DNA of 64,000 bases from CGIF01 sp031674855 (lineage in GTDB: Bacteria; Bacillota_I; Bacilli_A; Mycoplasmatales; CGIF01), in assembly GCA_031674855.1 (NCBI GenBank), contig CP125275.1, positions 248,001 to 312,000 of the forward strand, in the 5' to 3' direction. Shown here piece after piece: positions 30,227 to 39,045 of this stretch. A model generated the notes under the pieces. The model saw only the letters and a list, made by a program, of their open reading frames with translations. It had not been told where the DNA came from and searched no databases. The translations under genes were made by a program, and so were the position numbers. The first letter of the stretch is position 1; each line of letters begins with the position of its first letter.

Positions 30227-30877
30227 ATGAATAAAGAATTACAAGCAAAAATAAGTAAGTTATATCAAGCATTAAAAACTAAGGATAAAGATTTTATTTT
30301 GAATCCCACTTTGGAAAAATTAGGATTGATTGGAAAGATTATTGATAAAGATCAATTAAATAATCTCAAATCAATCAAGAATTGAGATGAATTTAAAGAA
30401 TTTGAAGAAATGTATTATAATGATATCGATTGTTTGGATGAAATGGAAGAAAAAGAAGATTGAGAAGGAATGAAAACTGAACTAGTTTTTTTATTATCTC
30501 GAAAATTAGCTTTTTTGCTTAGAAAAGAGATAATCAAGAAATTAAATAGTTTAAAAGAATTAGATAATCATGTGGAATATTACTACCAAATCCAAATAAT
30601 CTGACCGTTCTTAACATCGAATATAAGGCTATTTTATAATAATCTATTTTCCTATTTTTTAAACTTTTTTAATTCTTTGATTTCTTTTTCCAAACGAGCC
30701 ATATTATTTTTCATTTCCTGAACTCTTCCTTTTAGCTCGTCATTTTCCTGACTAAGAGCAATCCTTCGAGGCAGAATTTCTTTATTTCTTGACAATTCAT
30801 TTTCAAGTTTGCTCAGAGAAGCATCAATATCTATTTCTCCTCAATCATCAGGTTTTTCCTCAGGATATTTTAAATAA
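30227..30877 (+). CDS. Acidic helical hypothetical protein with abnormal C-terminus
   Basis: ATG 30227 opens a convincing protein for ~140 codons (MNKELQAKISKLYQALK, LEKLGLIGKIIDKDQL, EGMKTELVFLLSRKLAF). From about 30640 the frame runs antisense through the minus-strand zinc/coil gene (30652-31047), giving a Phe/Ser-rich tail of no protein character up to TAA 30875-30877. The original stop was probably lost when the neighbour joined here, so the true functional part is ~30227-30640. The family is unknown. A promoter-like AT run lies just upstream. Confidence 0.5.
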
Positions 30878-31047
30878 AAAAGGTCATAGTTAAAATTTCA
30901 CTCATAATCATGTAGAAAATCATTGTTATTGCCATTCCAACAATTGTCACAGCAATTACCGCCGTGTTGCTGGCTTAACTGAAATTTCTCCAATTTTTCT
31001 TTCTTTTCGCATAATATGCATCTTTTTGTATCTTTATTTTTTTTCAT
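30652..31047 (-). CDS. Zinc-binding coiled-coil protein
   Basis: The protein has 131 residues. The N-terminus holds RCILCEKKEK and NCCDNCWNGN, together five cysteines able to form a zinc site (C10/C13 with C36/C39). A Trp/Asp-rich linker (YPEEKPDDWGEIDID) and a coiled coil (LSKLENELSRNKEIL, MARLEKEIKELKKF) follow. The CxxC/CxxC arrangement groups it loosely with the other small zinc-ribbon proteins here, but the coil is unique. It converges on and overlaps the tail of the 30227 frame. Confidence 0.6.
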
Positions 31048-31077
31048 AGTATTTTATATATTTATATATAAATAATT

Positions 31078-32166
31078 TTACAATAATCCTTCACCATTCT
31101 GTAATCTATCGGTTTTGACAATTATTCATAAATATTTGCCACCAAGACAAGAATTCTGCCACTTTTCTGTATTCCAAATAAACTTATCTTCAGCCTTTAA
31201 AGCAGAATCATTAAGTTTTGTTAGACATTCTTTTACCGAATTATCTAAATACTTGGTTAAATCTTCCTTTTGGAAAAACTTAACCCTCTCTTCAATAACA
31301 GCAAGCAACTTCTCTTTAGTTCTTGATTCATCCTTTTTAACATCATTTTTCATAATGTTATTCTTTTTCTCGAAATAAACTGTTTTTGTCGTTTCAGGAA
31401 AATTATGCAAATAACTATCTGACTTAGTTTCATCTTTTCTTGTATCAAGAAATCATTGAGTTTTATTGTCTCTCAAGGATATTTCTTCCAAATTTGGTAA
31501 TTGAGAGGTAAAACTTAAATCTTCCAAAGCATTCATATCGGCATCTACCTTTTTTAGATTAGTGCATTCGTCTAATTTCAAACTAATCATTAACTTTCAA
31601 GTTTTTCATTCAATGACTTCTCCAGTATTTTTATCTACTTCTTTGATAATTTGATAAGAAGGAGTATTTCAAGAACAGTTCACATCCTCTAATTTTTTCA
31701 TTCCACTACAATCTAATTCCCATAAATGATTATTGAAACAGTGCAAAGTTTCTAAATTATTAAAAAAAATATTAATATACTCTAACCCTTTTAGATGATT
31801 GTTAGAAATCACCAAAGTTCTTAAACTAGGAGCATTAACGTTGTCGATATTTTCCAACTCATTATGATTTAAATTCAGAGATTTTAAAGAAGGGCAATTA
31901 ATATCTACTTCCTTTATTTTGTTGGCTCCTGCATAGACATTTTTTAACTTAGGGCAATTACGAATTATTAATTTCTTTAAATTACAATTACCAGCAAAAA
32001 AATCTACTAATTCGGAATATCCCTCTATTATTAATTTTCCTTGGAGCGAATCAGTGCGAGATAAATCTCTACTAGTATGTCAATCACCAACATCTAAGGA
32101 GAGAGTTTCGGTTTTATTGGTGTTTTTTTCTCACTGAGTTCAGGAGACAGAATTAGAATTCAAAAT
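31078..32166 (-). CDS. Chimeric LRR protein, second copy of the 11.9-kb LRR gene
   Basis: The protein has ~362 residues. There is no ATG; ATT 32166 or TTG 32163 could start it, and the aligned position in the sister gene is ATG. Residues ~33-265 are encoded by the repeat shared with 12003-12702 and are identical. After HNFPETTKTVYF the sequence switches to an unrelated helical end (KDESRTKEKLLAVIEER, LTKYLDNSVKECLTKLN) and stops without the membrane span of the sister. The N-terminal ~33 residues are diverged but homologous (WTQWEKNTNKTETLSLDVGD). The product looks like a soluble LRR variant made by C-terminal exchange, if the non-ATG start works. Confidence 0.6.
31371..32069 (-). repeat. 700-bp near-identical inverted repeat, right copy
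   Basis: The partner of 12003-12702. The near-perfect identity contrasts with divergence on both flanks, as expected for recent duplication or ongoing gene conversion. Confidence 0.9.
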
Positions 32167-32284
32167 GAAATTAATTTAAAATTGATGACTAAAGCAAAAA
32201 TTATTTTTCTGTAGGATAATAAGAATAATCAAAAAGAAATTCAGAGACAATTTCGGAAGAACTTTCTTCTTTTGTGTTGGGTTT

Positions 32285-32449
32285 TTATCTATTGGTTTTG
32301 CAATCATTACAAATAATCTCACCGTTTTTATATTTATTCATAAAGAATCTTATTAGTATTCTTCCGCAACCATGACAAGCCACTTCCTGCAAATCTAAAT
32401 TTTGATTAGAACTACATTGACAAGTTTCACAATGTTGTTGATTATTCAT
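32285..32449 (-). CDS. Small zinc-ribbon protein (possible in-frame stop)
   Basis: A 54-residue frame from ATG 32449 contains QHCETCQCSS, then VACHGCGRILIRFF and IICNDCKTNR, i.e. several Cys pairs of a zinc ribbon. It stops at TAA 32285-32287, but the frame continues after it for 27 plausible codons (TKEESSSEIVSEFLFDYSYY) to a TAA at 32201. The original protein may have had ~82 residues and been cut by a nonsense mutation. Two zinc-ribbon genes lie side by side here (see 32516-32887). Confidence 0.5.
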   Translation of the reverse strand: MNNQQHCETCQCSSNQNLDLQEVACHGCGRILIRFFMNKYKNGEIICNDCKTNR

Positions 32450-32515
32450 ATATCACTAAATTCTATAAATAGTTTTATAGTGATTTCTATAAATATCAGA
32501 ATAATCAAATTTTTT

Positions 32516-32887
32516 TTACAGACTCCTTTTATAAAGTTCGCTTTCTTTCGAGATTAATCCTAAATATCGATATTGGTAATAGAGTTTCTGCCTCTTGGGA
32601 TTGATTAATTCGGTAAATTCGCCACGATATTTTTCAAAAAAATCAGCAAGACAACCACGACATAAAATTTCGAAATCACCTCAATTCTTCCCCTCTTTTA
32701 GCCAATAATTAACTTCATTAACTTTTGTTAATTTTCTTTCTCCCTTATTATTGCTTAGCTTTCGGTAAAATAATCTTTGACATTTATCACATTTTGACTC
32801 TCTTTTTATTTCGTTGTTGCTTTCTGTATCTAAAATATTCATAATTTTAATTTCTTTTTTGATTTTGGTGTTATTTCTATTTTTCAT
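32516..32887 (-). CDS. Small zinc-ribbon protein
   Basis: The protein has 123 residues from ATG 32887 (an internal ATG 15 codons later is also possible). It holds SKCDKCQRLFYRKL and ILCRGCLADFFEK, two CxxC pairs spaced by a basic, Trp-containing region (VNYWLKEGKNWGDF). It ends in a basic Tyr-rich helix (KLYYQYRYLGLISK). The order 'CxxC, basic, Trp, CxxC, LxxF' matches the 6674-6985 and 55558-55821 proteins. A nucleic-acid- or protein-binding role is inferred. Confidence 0.65.
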
Positions 32888-33075
32888 ATTTATTTAAAAA
32901 CGGTCAATTTATTTGGATTTGTTAGTAATTCCACAGAATGATTTTGAAAATTTATAAGGAAAAATGGAAAAAAATAATAACTTAATAACAATAATCAAAA
33001 ATACAGTAACTAAAAACCGAAAAGAGTGATGGAAATGAGAGAAAGTAAAACCGAACCCGCTTTAATACGGCGGGA

Positions 33076-33339
33076 ATGTTTAGCTTGTTTGAAATAAATG
33101 GTTATGACAAGAAAATGAATACTTTAACTTGTTCAACTATTTGTGGACTCTGATTACAAGCTAAAATCTATCAAGCTGAAAGCGAAGAACAAGCCAAAAT
33201 ATTGTTTCAAGAATTAGGATTAAAAGACTTTGATGGAGATCCCAACCAATTAGATGAATATTTTCAGTTAGAGTTTAAGGATCCACTGGGACAATTTTGC
33301 ACCAATCGATTGATTTATGAAATGAAACTAATTAAATAA
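33076..33339 (+). CDS. Hypothetical plasmid-module protein
   Basis: The protein has 87 residues (MFSLFEINGYDKKMNTLTCS, then ICGLWLQAKIYQAESEEQ and KILFQELGLKDFDGDP) with one TGA Trp. An overlapping frame upstream (33010-33082, MRESKTEPALIRRECLACLK) ends inside it and may be a lost zinc-binding segment or a coupled leader. No family is recognised. It is the first gene of the plasmid-like block that continues with RHH, toxin-antitoxin and ParA genes. Confidence 0.5.
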
Positions 33340-33340
33340 A

Positions 33341-33454
33341 ATAATCCCCACTGGGGAAGAACTATTTAAAAACCAAGGCTATTATCACGAAGACTTCCAA
33401 CAACAAATTGAGATTGAAGTTAAAGAGATTAAGGAGTGAGCTGATAAAGAGTAA
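33341..33454 (+). pseudogene. Short acidic ORF fragment
   Basis: A frame of 37 codons without ATG (IIPTGEELFKNQGYYHEDF, then IEIEVKEIKEWADKE) directly follows the previous stop. The content is protein-like; it could be the C-terminal part of a frameshifted gene or use ATA as start. Confidence 0.3.
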
Positions 33455-33636
33455 GTTAAGACCAAGAAATGTATTAATATTTTGATTTTATTTTTTAGAA
33501 TATGGTTACTTACCAATTCAATATGTAAAAAAAACCATAATATAATAATATATATTATGAACAAATATTTTTACATAACTTTTCTTAAAAATAATCAACT
33601 CCCGATCACCTAGTTCTCCCTAAAATATTTTAATAA

Positions 33637-33653
33637 TTAACTATTAACTAACT
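33637..33653. promoter_or_regulatory. Shared operator-like element ahead of RHH gene
   Basis: ttaactattaactaact ends one base before the RHH start codon. The same pattern, ttaact-NN-taactaact, occurs at 35928-35944 before the methyltransferase remnant. Two sites in one plasmid module, both beside promoters, suggest a binding site for one of its RHH proteins. Confidence 0.4.
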
Positions 33654-33971
33654 ATGCCTAAAACTACTAACCAAAAACCTAGCCCGCAAACTACTCAAGC
33701 TCCAATTCCTAATTTCGACACGGTCGATGGTCGTTATCTCAATCGCACTAACCGCACTGTCCATTTTGCCACCAAAGTAACCCCTGAGTTCAATCGCAAT
33801 ATTCGGCGACTGGCTCACGAACAGAGCTGTTTAATTACTGAGATGTTAGAGAAGTTCATGAGTGCTTATTTTGAATTGGAAGAACTTAAACAGGTTAAGA
33901 AACTGAAGAAAAAAGAACAGTTCACTGTGAATTTTGTCCAAAGGAACAGAAAGAAATCGCCAAAGTCTTAA
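33654..33971 (+). CDS. Ribbon-helix-helix DNA-binding protein
   Basis: The protein has 105 residues. A Pro/Thr/Gln-rich N-terminus (NQKPSPQTTQAPIPNFD) precedes an RHH core: strand RTVHFATKVTPEF, helix NRNIRRLAHEQS, turn, helix ITEMLEKFMSAYFE, then a basic tail. It resembles the 638-880 protein in core and order. Proteins of this type act as centromere-binding partition factors or copy-number repressors. The ParA homologue lies 1 kb downstream, so partition is plausible. An operator-like repeat sits directly before the ATG. Confidence 0.7.
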   Translation: MPKTTNQKPSPQTTQAPIPNFDTVDGRYLNRTNRTVHFATKVTPEFNRNIRRLAHEQSCLITEMLEKFMSAYFELEELKQVKKLKKKEQFTVNFVQRNRKKSPKS

Positions 33972-34015
33972 CTAAAGCTAAGAAAGTAGTTAAAAATAAA
34001 AGTAATTAAAGTATC

Positions 34016-34360
34016 ATGAACAAAGAACAAAAATTCCAAGAATTTCTAAAAGATTTGGAAACCAAAATCCAAGATCCTAGTTATGATGAGGGGATTAACT
34101 TTGCTTTACCAGAAAATCCTACTTTATCCCAGTCAATCAAATATAGTCTTTGCCAGAAATTGTTAATTCTCCAAAAAGATAATCAATTAACTGATGAACA
34201 AATGGCCAAAATGCTTAATCTAGATGTTAAAAAAACTAGACAAATACTTTTTGCTCATATTCACAAATTCACTCTAGATGAGTTAGTTAGTTATGCGGAA
34301 AAGGTTATTCCTTCTAATCAGGAATTAGTTACCGCCTCTTCTTTTCGAAATTATGTCTAG
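34016..34360 (+). CDS. HTH protein, likely antitoxin of a TA pair
   Basis: The protein has 114 residues. Its middle has an XRE-like helix-turn-helix (IKYSLCQKLLILQKDN, QLTDEQMAKMLNLDVKKT) followed by an extension (ILFAHIHKFTLDELVSYAEK), the layout of HigA-like antitoxins. The 3' end overlaps the next gene by 8 nt (ATG inside AAT-TATGTC-TAG), as in translationally coupled toxin-antitoxin operons. It would bind the operon's promoter and neutralise the partner protein. The antitoxin-first order is the usual one. Confidence 0.6.
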   Translation: MNKEQKFQEFLKDLETKIQDPSYDEGINFALPENPTLSQSIKYSLCQKLLILQKDNQLTDEQMAKMLNLDVKKTRQILFAHIHKFTLDELVSYAEKVIPSNQELVTASSFRNYV

Positions 34361-34691
34361 TAATTTTAAATTCCTGAGGGAGTATGAAAAAGATGAGGAA
34401 TTACTTTGAGAATATTCTCATTCTTTTATCGTTAATAGAAAATTAATTTCTTATCTAACTATTACTGAACATTATTCATTAAAACATAAGGCAAAAGTGA
34501 ATAATGAGTTAATTTGTGAATTGTTTAATCTGTTAAGTGGATCAGAGTTGAAGCCTTTTGCGATTCATTCTTTCCGAGAAATATACGTTGAAGAAATCAT
34601 TTATCAAAAACAATCTTATCGTCTAATCTTTTGATTCAAAGACAATACAACAAATCATCTCTGAGTCAAAAATTGTTATCCCGTTGGTTAA
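34353..34691 (+). CDS. Putative toxin of the TA pair
   Basis: The protein has 112 residues, read with TGA as Trp at three sites. It starts MSSNFKFLREYEKDEELLWE. The C-terminal part carries a RelE/HigB-like core pattern: FREIYVEEIIYQKQSYRLIF, then FKDNTTNHLWVKNCYPV. A decayed relative at 54841-55192 ends YRLIWYTEDNSDTLHIL-NCF and keeps the typical FRKQ tail of phage-derived HigB proteins. RelE/HigB toxins cut mRNA on ribosomes, but catalytic residues are not obvious here. Family assignment rests on pattern and gene order. Confidence 0.5.
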
Positions 34692-34851
34692 AAATGAACT
34701 CAAAAACAACTAAGAAATCTAAATCCAAAAAACCTTTTAACTACCTCTAATACCGTGTTGAAATAGCAGATATTCTTCCCAAACAATCCCCTCACAAAAT
34801 AAATAATAACATAAGAAATTTTTTGAAACAATAATCTTTATCTTTTTGAAA

Positions 34852-34880
34852 TAGAATAATATAAAATAATATATATTGAT
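34852..34880 (+). promoter_or_regulatory. Promoter-like AT element before parA
   Basis: The run tagaataatataaaataat followed by atatattgat lies just before the ParA ATG (34884). Similar 'gaataat(a)ta(a/g)aat..tata' runs precede the genes at 30227, 35962 and 55558. It probably contains the -10 region. The transcript would have a very short or no leader. Confidence 0.45.
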
Positions 34881-34883
34881 ATA

Positions 34884-35468
34884 ATGTCTAAAAAAATCGT
34901 TATCACTAATGAAAAAGGAGGCACTGGTAAATCCACTATCACTTGCTTACTAGTAGATTATCTCAACTATCAACAAAAGCCAGTCCAGTTAATTGATACC
35001 GACATTATTCGCACTAGTCAAAAATGGGCTAATAATTGTCAAATAATGGGTCGGCAAGTCTCGCAAGAGCTAGCTGAATATGAAATTATTGATACCGCTG
35101 GCACTAGTGGTGCTTCAATGTCTTGATTAAAAGAAGCTGACCTGATTGTTATTCCTTTTCAAAGTCATTACGCGGACTTAACGGTGACAGTTGATTGATT
35201 CACTAGCTTAAAAGAAAACTGACAAAAAAAAATAATCTTTATCCCTAATCGTTGACAAGATACTCTGGAACAACGGGAAGGACTGAAGCAATTAGAACAA
35301 ATTGTGGCCGAAGAACAAGCTGGCAAAATACTAAGTCCCATTAAAAATCGTCCTGCTATCTTTGCTAAATTTCTCAATGGCAGTGAGGATAATTTCTTTG
35401 CCAGCAAAAATGTTCCTAGTGGATTAGAAGAAATAATGCACCAAATAATATCTCATGTTACCAATTAG
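34884..35468 (+). CDS. parA: ParA-family partition ATPase
   Basis: The protein has 194 residues with four TGA Trp codons. The deviant Walker A KGGTGKS is at ~10-16 (EKGGTGKST), Walker A' region QLIDTDIIRTSQKW, Walker B YEIIDTAGTSG, and ADLIVIPFQSHYADL near ~100. ParA ATPases polymerise or form gradients on the nucleoid to move plasmid DNA. At 194 residues it is the small class, which pairs with RHH centromere-binding proteins. The next gene, an RHH protein, overlaps it by 14 nt. Confidence 0.85.
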
Positions 35469-35838
35469 AACCAAAAAAAAACCTAGCGAAACGGAAACTA
35501 AAAAAGCAGTCAAAGAAGGAGAAATAAATCCAAATAATAAAATAACTATTACTTGACGTTGTCCTAATTTGTTATTAACTAGGGCTAAAAATAGTTTAGT
35601 TAGTAAAAAGAATAGTGGCAATTATTCGTTAGCTAATTTTAGTGATCTAGTGCGCCAAAGTCTCTTAGCTTATCAACAAGGTATGAAATTAACTGAACCT
35701 CGTGATGATAATTCGCCCCGTAAGGTTATTGCAGTTTGCTTAGATCAAGAATTATTTAACTTTTATAACTCTTTGCCAGCTGGTAATCGTTCGGCTATTC
35801 TTGAACGAGTTTTAGCTAGTTACTTAATAAAGAACTAA
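35455..35838 (+). CDS. RHH partition partner of ParA
   Basis: The protein has 127 residues and begins 14 nt before the ParA stop, so the two are translationally coupled. A basic N-terminus (LPIRTKKKPSETETKKA) and middle (LLTRAKNSLVSKKNSG) are followed by a ribbon-helix-helix: KVIAVCLDQELFNFYN, LPAGNRSAILERVLASYLI. A coupled small ParA plus RHH protein is a type Ib partition cassette, in which the RHH protein binds the centromere site. That site may be one of the nearby repeats. Confidence 0.7.
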
Positions 35839-35890
35839 TAATATTAAAGAAGAAGTATTTTTAGCAATACGGTAATGCTGAATCTTACAT

Positions 35891-35945
35891 GAAATAATAT
35901 AGAATAGTATAAAATATAATATATAAGTTAACTGCTAACTAACTA
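35891..35945 (+). promoter_or_regulatory. Promoter and operator-like element before methyltransferase remnant
   Basis: gaaataatatagaatagt runs into aaaatataatatataa (-10-like), followed at 35928-35945 by ttaactgctaactaacta, the element shared with 33637-33653. Confidence 0.4.
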
Positions 35946-35961
35946 CTAATTTATTATCAAT

Positions 35962-36864
35962 ATGAATAATAAATATCAGTTAAAATTAGTGAGTTTATTT
36001 AGTGGGATTGGCGGTTTTGAATTAGGTTTAGATGAAATCAGTGAATTAGTCTGAGCTAATGAATGAAATAAATTCTCGTAACAAACTTATCAAGCTAACT
36101 TCCCAACCCACAATCTTTCTAAGGAAGATATTAGAGAAGTAAAAGAGCAAGAAATCCCAACTCATAGTATTTTGGTCGGTGGTTTTCCTTGTCAGACTTT
36201 TAGCATGGCTCAACAAGACAAGTCTAAACGAGGACTGAATGATCCGAGAGGACACTTATTTAAAGAAATCCTAAGGATTGCTAAACATCATAAACCCACT
36301 TGACTACTCTTAGAAAATGTCAAGGGTTTAACTTTTAAACCTAATCAAGAAGCTTTTAATCAGATAATTCAAGGAATAAAAGAACTTGGTTATCATGTCA
36401 ATTGAAAAGTTTTAAATGCTAGAGATTTCGGCTTACCACAGAATCGCGAAAGAGTATTTTTTGTCGCTAATCGACTCAATCTTGACTTTGAATTTCCCCA
36501 ACCCACCCAACGACCGACTAAAGCCGGTGATATCTTTGAGCAAACAATTGATAACAAATATTACCTTAGTGAAAAGACTTGAAGTGGTTTAAAAAGAAGA
36601 AAAGAAGCTAATTTAGCCAAAGGCAACAGTTTAGGTTATAAATTATTTGATGAGAATTCACCTTACATTAATACTTTAACCACTAATTCAGCCTCGGAAT
36701 ATGTTATTAAAGATGGAGACAGATTTAGAAAACTAACTCTGCGAGAATGTTTGCGATTACAAGGTTTCCCAGAAGACTATTTAATTGTGGTTAGTGATTA
36801 CCAAACTTATCGCCAAACTGGTAATGCCGTGGCAATTCCGGTCGTGCAAGCCATTGGCCAGTAA
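35962..36864 (+). pseudogene. C5-cytosine DNA methyltransferase with nonsense codons
   Basis: All family motifs are readable in one frame: I (SLFSGIGGFELG), IV with catalytic Cys (GGFPCQTFSMA), VI (LLENVKGL), VIII (LPQNRERVFF), IX (LRECLRLQGFPEDY) and X (RQTGNAVAIPVVQ). A TAA at 36079-36081 interrupts the frame between motifs I and IV, where relatives have a residue just before Q-T-Y-Q-A-N. A second TAA at 36862 ends it before the usual last helix, with 25 plausible codons following in frame. Without stop suppression, the product lacks either the SAM-binding or the catalytic part. This is therefore probably a recently inactivated plasmid methyltransferase. Confidence 0.75.
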
Positions 36865-36922
36865 ATCCAAGCCACTTTCATTAACTTCTTAAAAGATAGT
36901 AGACTTTACCAATTTATTAATC

Positions 36923-37255
36923 ATGAAATTAAATCCAACTAATAATTACCTCAATCAAATCTTTTATCAATCCAGCACTCAAATGTCACAATTGCCCAAC
37001 CAAAGTATTGACCTAGTCATTACCTCCCCTCCTTACTGAAATTGCAAAGAATACGGCACTAATACCGAGGATGTGGCCAATCAAGTCACTTATCAAGACT
37101 ACCTCAACTCTTTATTACAGACTTGACAGGAATGCGAGCGAGTCTTAAAACCCAATGGTAAGTTAGTCATTAATGTCCCCTTATTACCATTATTAAAAAA
37201 ACAGGACAATTCTCATCATAATCGCACTATTTATGACTACAAGGGGTTAAGTTAA
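36923..37255 (+). pseudogene. Truncated DNA methyltransferase (TSPPYW type)
   Basis: ATG 36923 opens 110 codons with an N-terminal catalytic motif IDLVITSPPYWNCKEYG, of the beta-class amino-methyltransferases (N4-cytosine or N6-adenine), then QDYLNSLLQTWQECERVLK and GKLVINVPLLPLLKK. It breaks at ~37245, within 'DYKGLS' and TAA, before any S-adenosylmethionine motif (FxGxG), so only about a third of the protein is left. A different gene is joined at the break. Confidence 0.65.
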
Positions 37256-38129
37256 CTAACGCTCCGACCCCCAACAGCACTTATACTCTCAATCCGGAAA
37301 CTCTCCAATCACACCTGATCAGCAAATGAGGAGTTCCGCATAAATGATATTACTTTTTGGATGACATTAACACTTTTCAAGAGTGAGCTAATAATAAGTT
37401 AGGAAAAGAAGGATATTCTAAATTACAAGAATATATCGGACGAGCAGCTAAGTTAGGAGCTAATTTTATCTGAACTAATAATGGAGTAGAAATAGACCCA
37501 GTTTTTACTACCAACAAAAATACTACTTGAACGGTGCAACGCTATTTTAGTTTCTCCCAAGACCGTTATTCTTTGCTAACCGTTAAAACTGGTGCTAATT
37601 GGTATAATATTCTCCCCACGATTATCGCCATTGATAATCAAGAACTGAAGAGCTATTATGATCAGTTTTGAAATACTCCCCGAGCAGTCCACGAGAACTC
37701 TTTAAACTACATCACCGCGGAAATGAAAGCCGAAGAGTTAGATGCATTAAAGTGATTGAGGATACCAACGGCAACTTAGATTTTAATAACGAAACAGTCC
37801 AGCTACTGAAAGAATATGTCGAACTAAAAAAAGCCGAACTGCGAGGAGTTAGGGCAGACCAGCAGAAAAACGATAAGTTCAAAAAAGAAGTAAAGTTTTT
37901 TGGCTTAGATCCTAACAAGAAATTAACTTTTAAGGATTTAGAAAGATTAAGAAAAGATGATAAGCTCAAGAAAATACTGCAAGAAGAAAAGGAAGCTAAG
38001 AATCCAAACAAGCCTAACAAATCCAACCAGTTCAAGCAAACAAAGCAAAATCAAGCTAAGTCGGAACCGAATGACCCTAACTTACTCGACTTAGATCAAA
38101 TTAACCAAGATTTAGCAGATGATGAATAA
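37222..38129 (+). pseudogene. 5'-truncated, frameshifted hypothetical protein
   Basis: A frame without a start opens at 37222 and reads LTNAPTPNSTYTLNPETL, VPHKWYYFLDDINTFQEW and TVQRYFSFSQDRYSLL. It continues to about 37750 (AEMKAEELDALK), where it meets TGA/TAG sequence in frame 1 while frame 0 carries on seamlessly (VIEDTNGNLDFNNETVQLL) to TAA 38127-38129. The last 60 residues are Lys/Asn/Pro/Gln-rich. A 1-nt shift near 37755 joins the parts. The family is unknown; its place between methyltransferases and membrane proteins is typical of plasmid or phage cargo. Confidence 0.5.
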
Positions 38130-38139
38130 GCAAATAACA

Positions 38140-38373
38140 ATGGGTCAAGAATTAATAGTTTATTCTAATCCTACCCTAACTCAGAATAATAATGCTAACA
38201 CTTGAACTACTAGAATCAGCAATAAGGCTAAGGAATTGTTAGCTAAACTGGAAACTTACTATCACAAACTAGTTAACCATCACTATTATCAAAAAATTAG
38301 TGAACTATGACAAAAACACGGCACTTCGTTAATTGCTTTGCTTTTGCTCCCCTGCTCAATATTGCCGTGTTAG
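38140..38373 (+). CDS. Small protein with C-terminal hydrophobic end
   Basis: The protein has 77 residues, read with two TGA as Trp: MGQELIVYSNPTLTQNNN, a basic helix (ISNKAKELLAKLETYYHKL) and a hydrophobic end (SLIALLLLPCSILPC). It overlaps the start of the next gene by 67 nt in another frame, so coding in both is possible but only one may be used. No family is recognised. Confidence 0.45.
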
Positions 38374-38708
38374 GTATCTTTGCCCTGATGAATTTAAGTT
38401 GAGTAGTTAGTAATTGAAAACAAGCTCCTAGTTCTCCGAATGGAAGTAATGAAGGACCGAGTGTTCGTCTTAATATTTGCGGGGAAATTATAACCCAAAT
38501 TATGCTCTTTTGACAAAGTATTAGTCTGGACGGTTTTCGTCCCTTCTGATACTTAATTGGAATTCTACTGTTAACCGTCTTTGGAATGTTTTTACGAGGC
38601 TTATTATTTAGTGGTGTGGTCGGAGGTTCGGTGAGTAGCACCGTGAGCAGATTGAATGTTAAAACTAACAAAGATACAAACAAGACCAAAATTCGCTGGA
38701 AAAAGTAA
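38307..38708 (+). CDS. Two-span membrane protein
   Basis: The protein has 133 residues with TGA Trp codons. Two clear hydrophobic spans (APLLNIAVLGIFALMNLSW and FWYLIGILLLTVFGMFL) flank a soluble loop of ~50 residues (QAPSSPNGSNEGPSVRLN), and a Gly/Ser-rich then basic tail follows (SKLN-like, NKTKIRWKK). It resembles holin-type or small conjugation proteins only in topology. It is the last gene of the plasmid-like block. Confidence 0.55.
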
Positions 38709-39045
38709 AAGTAAGAAAAACATTAAAACTATATTAACATTACAAGAAAAGTCATTATGGTAATGGAAAATAGATATCTTGTAAATCAAGTATATTCCTA
38801 AAATTTGACATATGAAAGTTTTTGGTTAAACTCGTATATAATTACCAAAATTTATTTATAGATCTCGAATTTATATAAATAAACAACAGAGAAAGAGCGA
38901 CCAATAGGGAGTTCTTGTCTGATAAAAACAGAGAGAGAGAGAGAGAGAGAGCAGAAAAAGCGAAATCACAATGAGTCTTTTCTTGAAAGGATAGAGCAAA
39001 AATTGTTCTCTTGATTTTTTTCTTTTTGGTAGCAAAATTTCTCCC
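38709..39045. other. Intergenic region with microsatellite
   Basis: No intact gene. It contains (AG)11 at 38930-38951 and an ATG (38971) in frame with the following LRR gene but cut by TAG at 38992-38994. That arrangement may mean the LRR gene has lost its true 5' end here. Confidence 0.5.
38930..38951. repeat. (AG)11 microsatellite
   Basis: 22 nt of pure AG repeats. In the frame of the downstream gene it would read Arg-Glu repeats, as does a (GAAAGA)n stretch at about 40665-40700 in the same gene. Length change by slippage could switch the reading frame. Confidence 0.7.

Noticed and set aside
36923..38129. One long methyltransferase gene
   Set aside because: The sequence after ~37245 has no methyltransferase motifs and the frame changes, so these are two joined, truncated genes.
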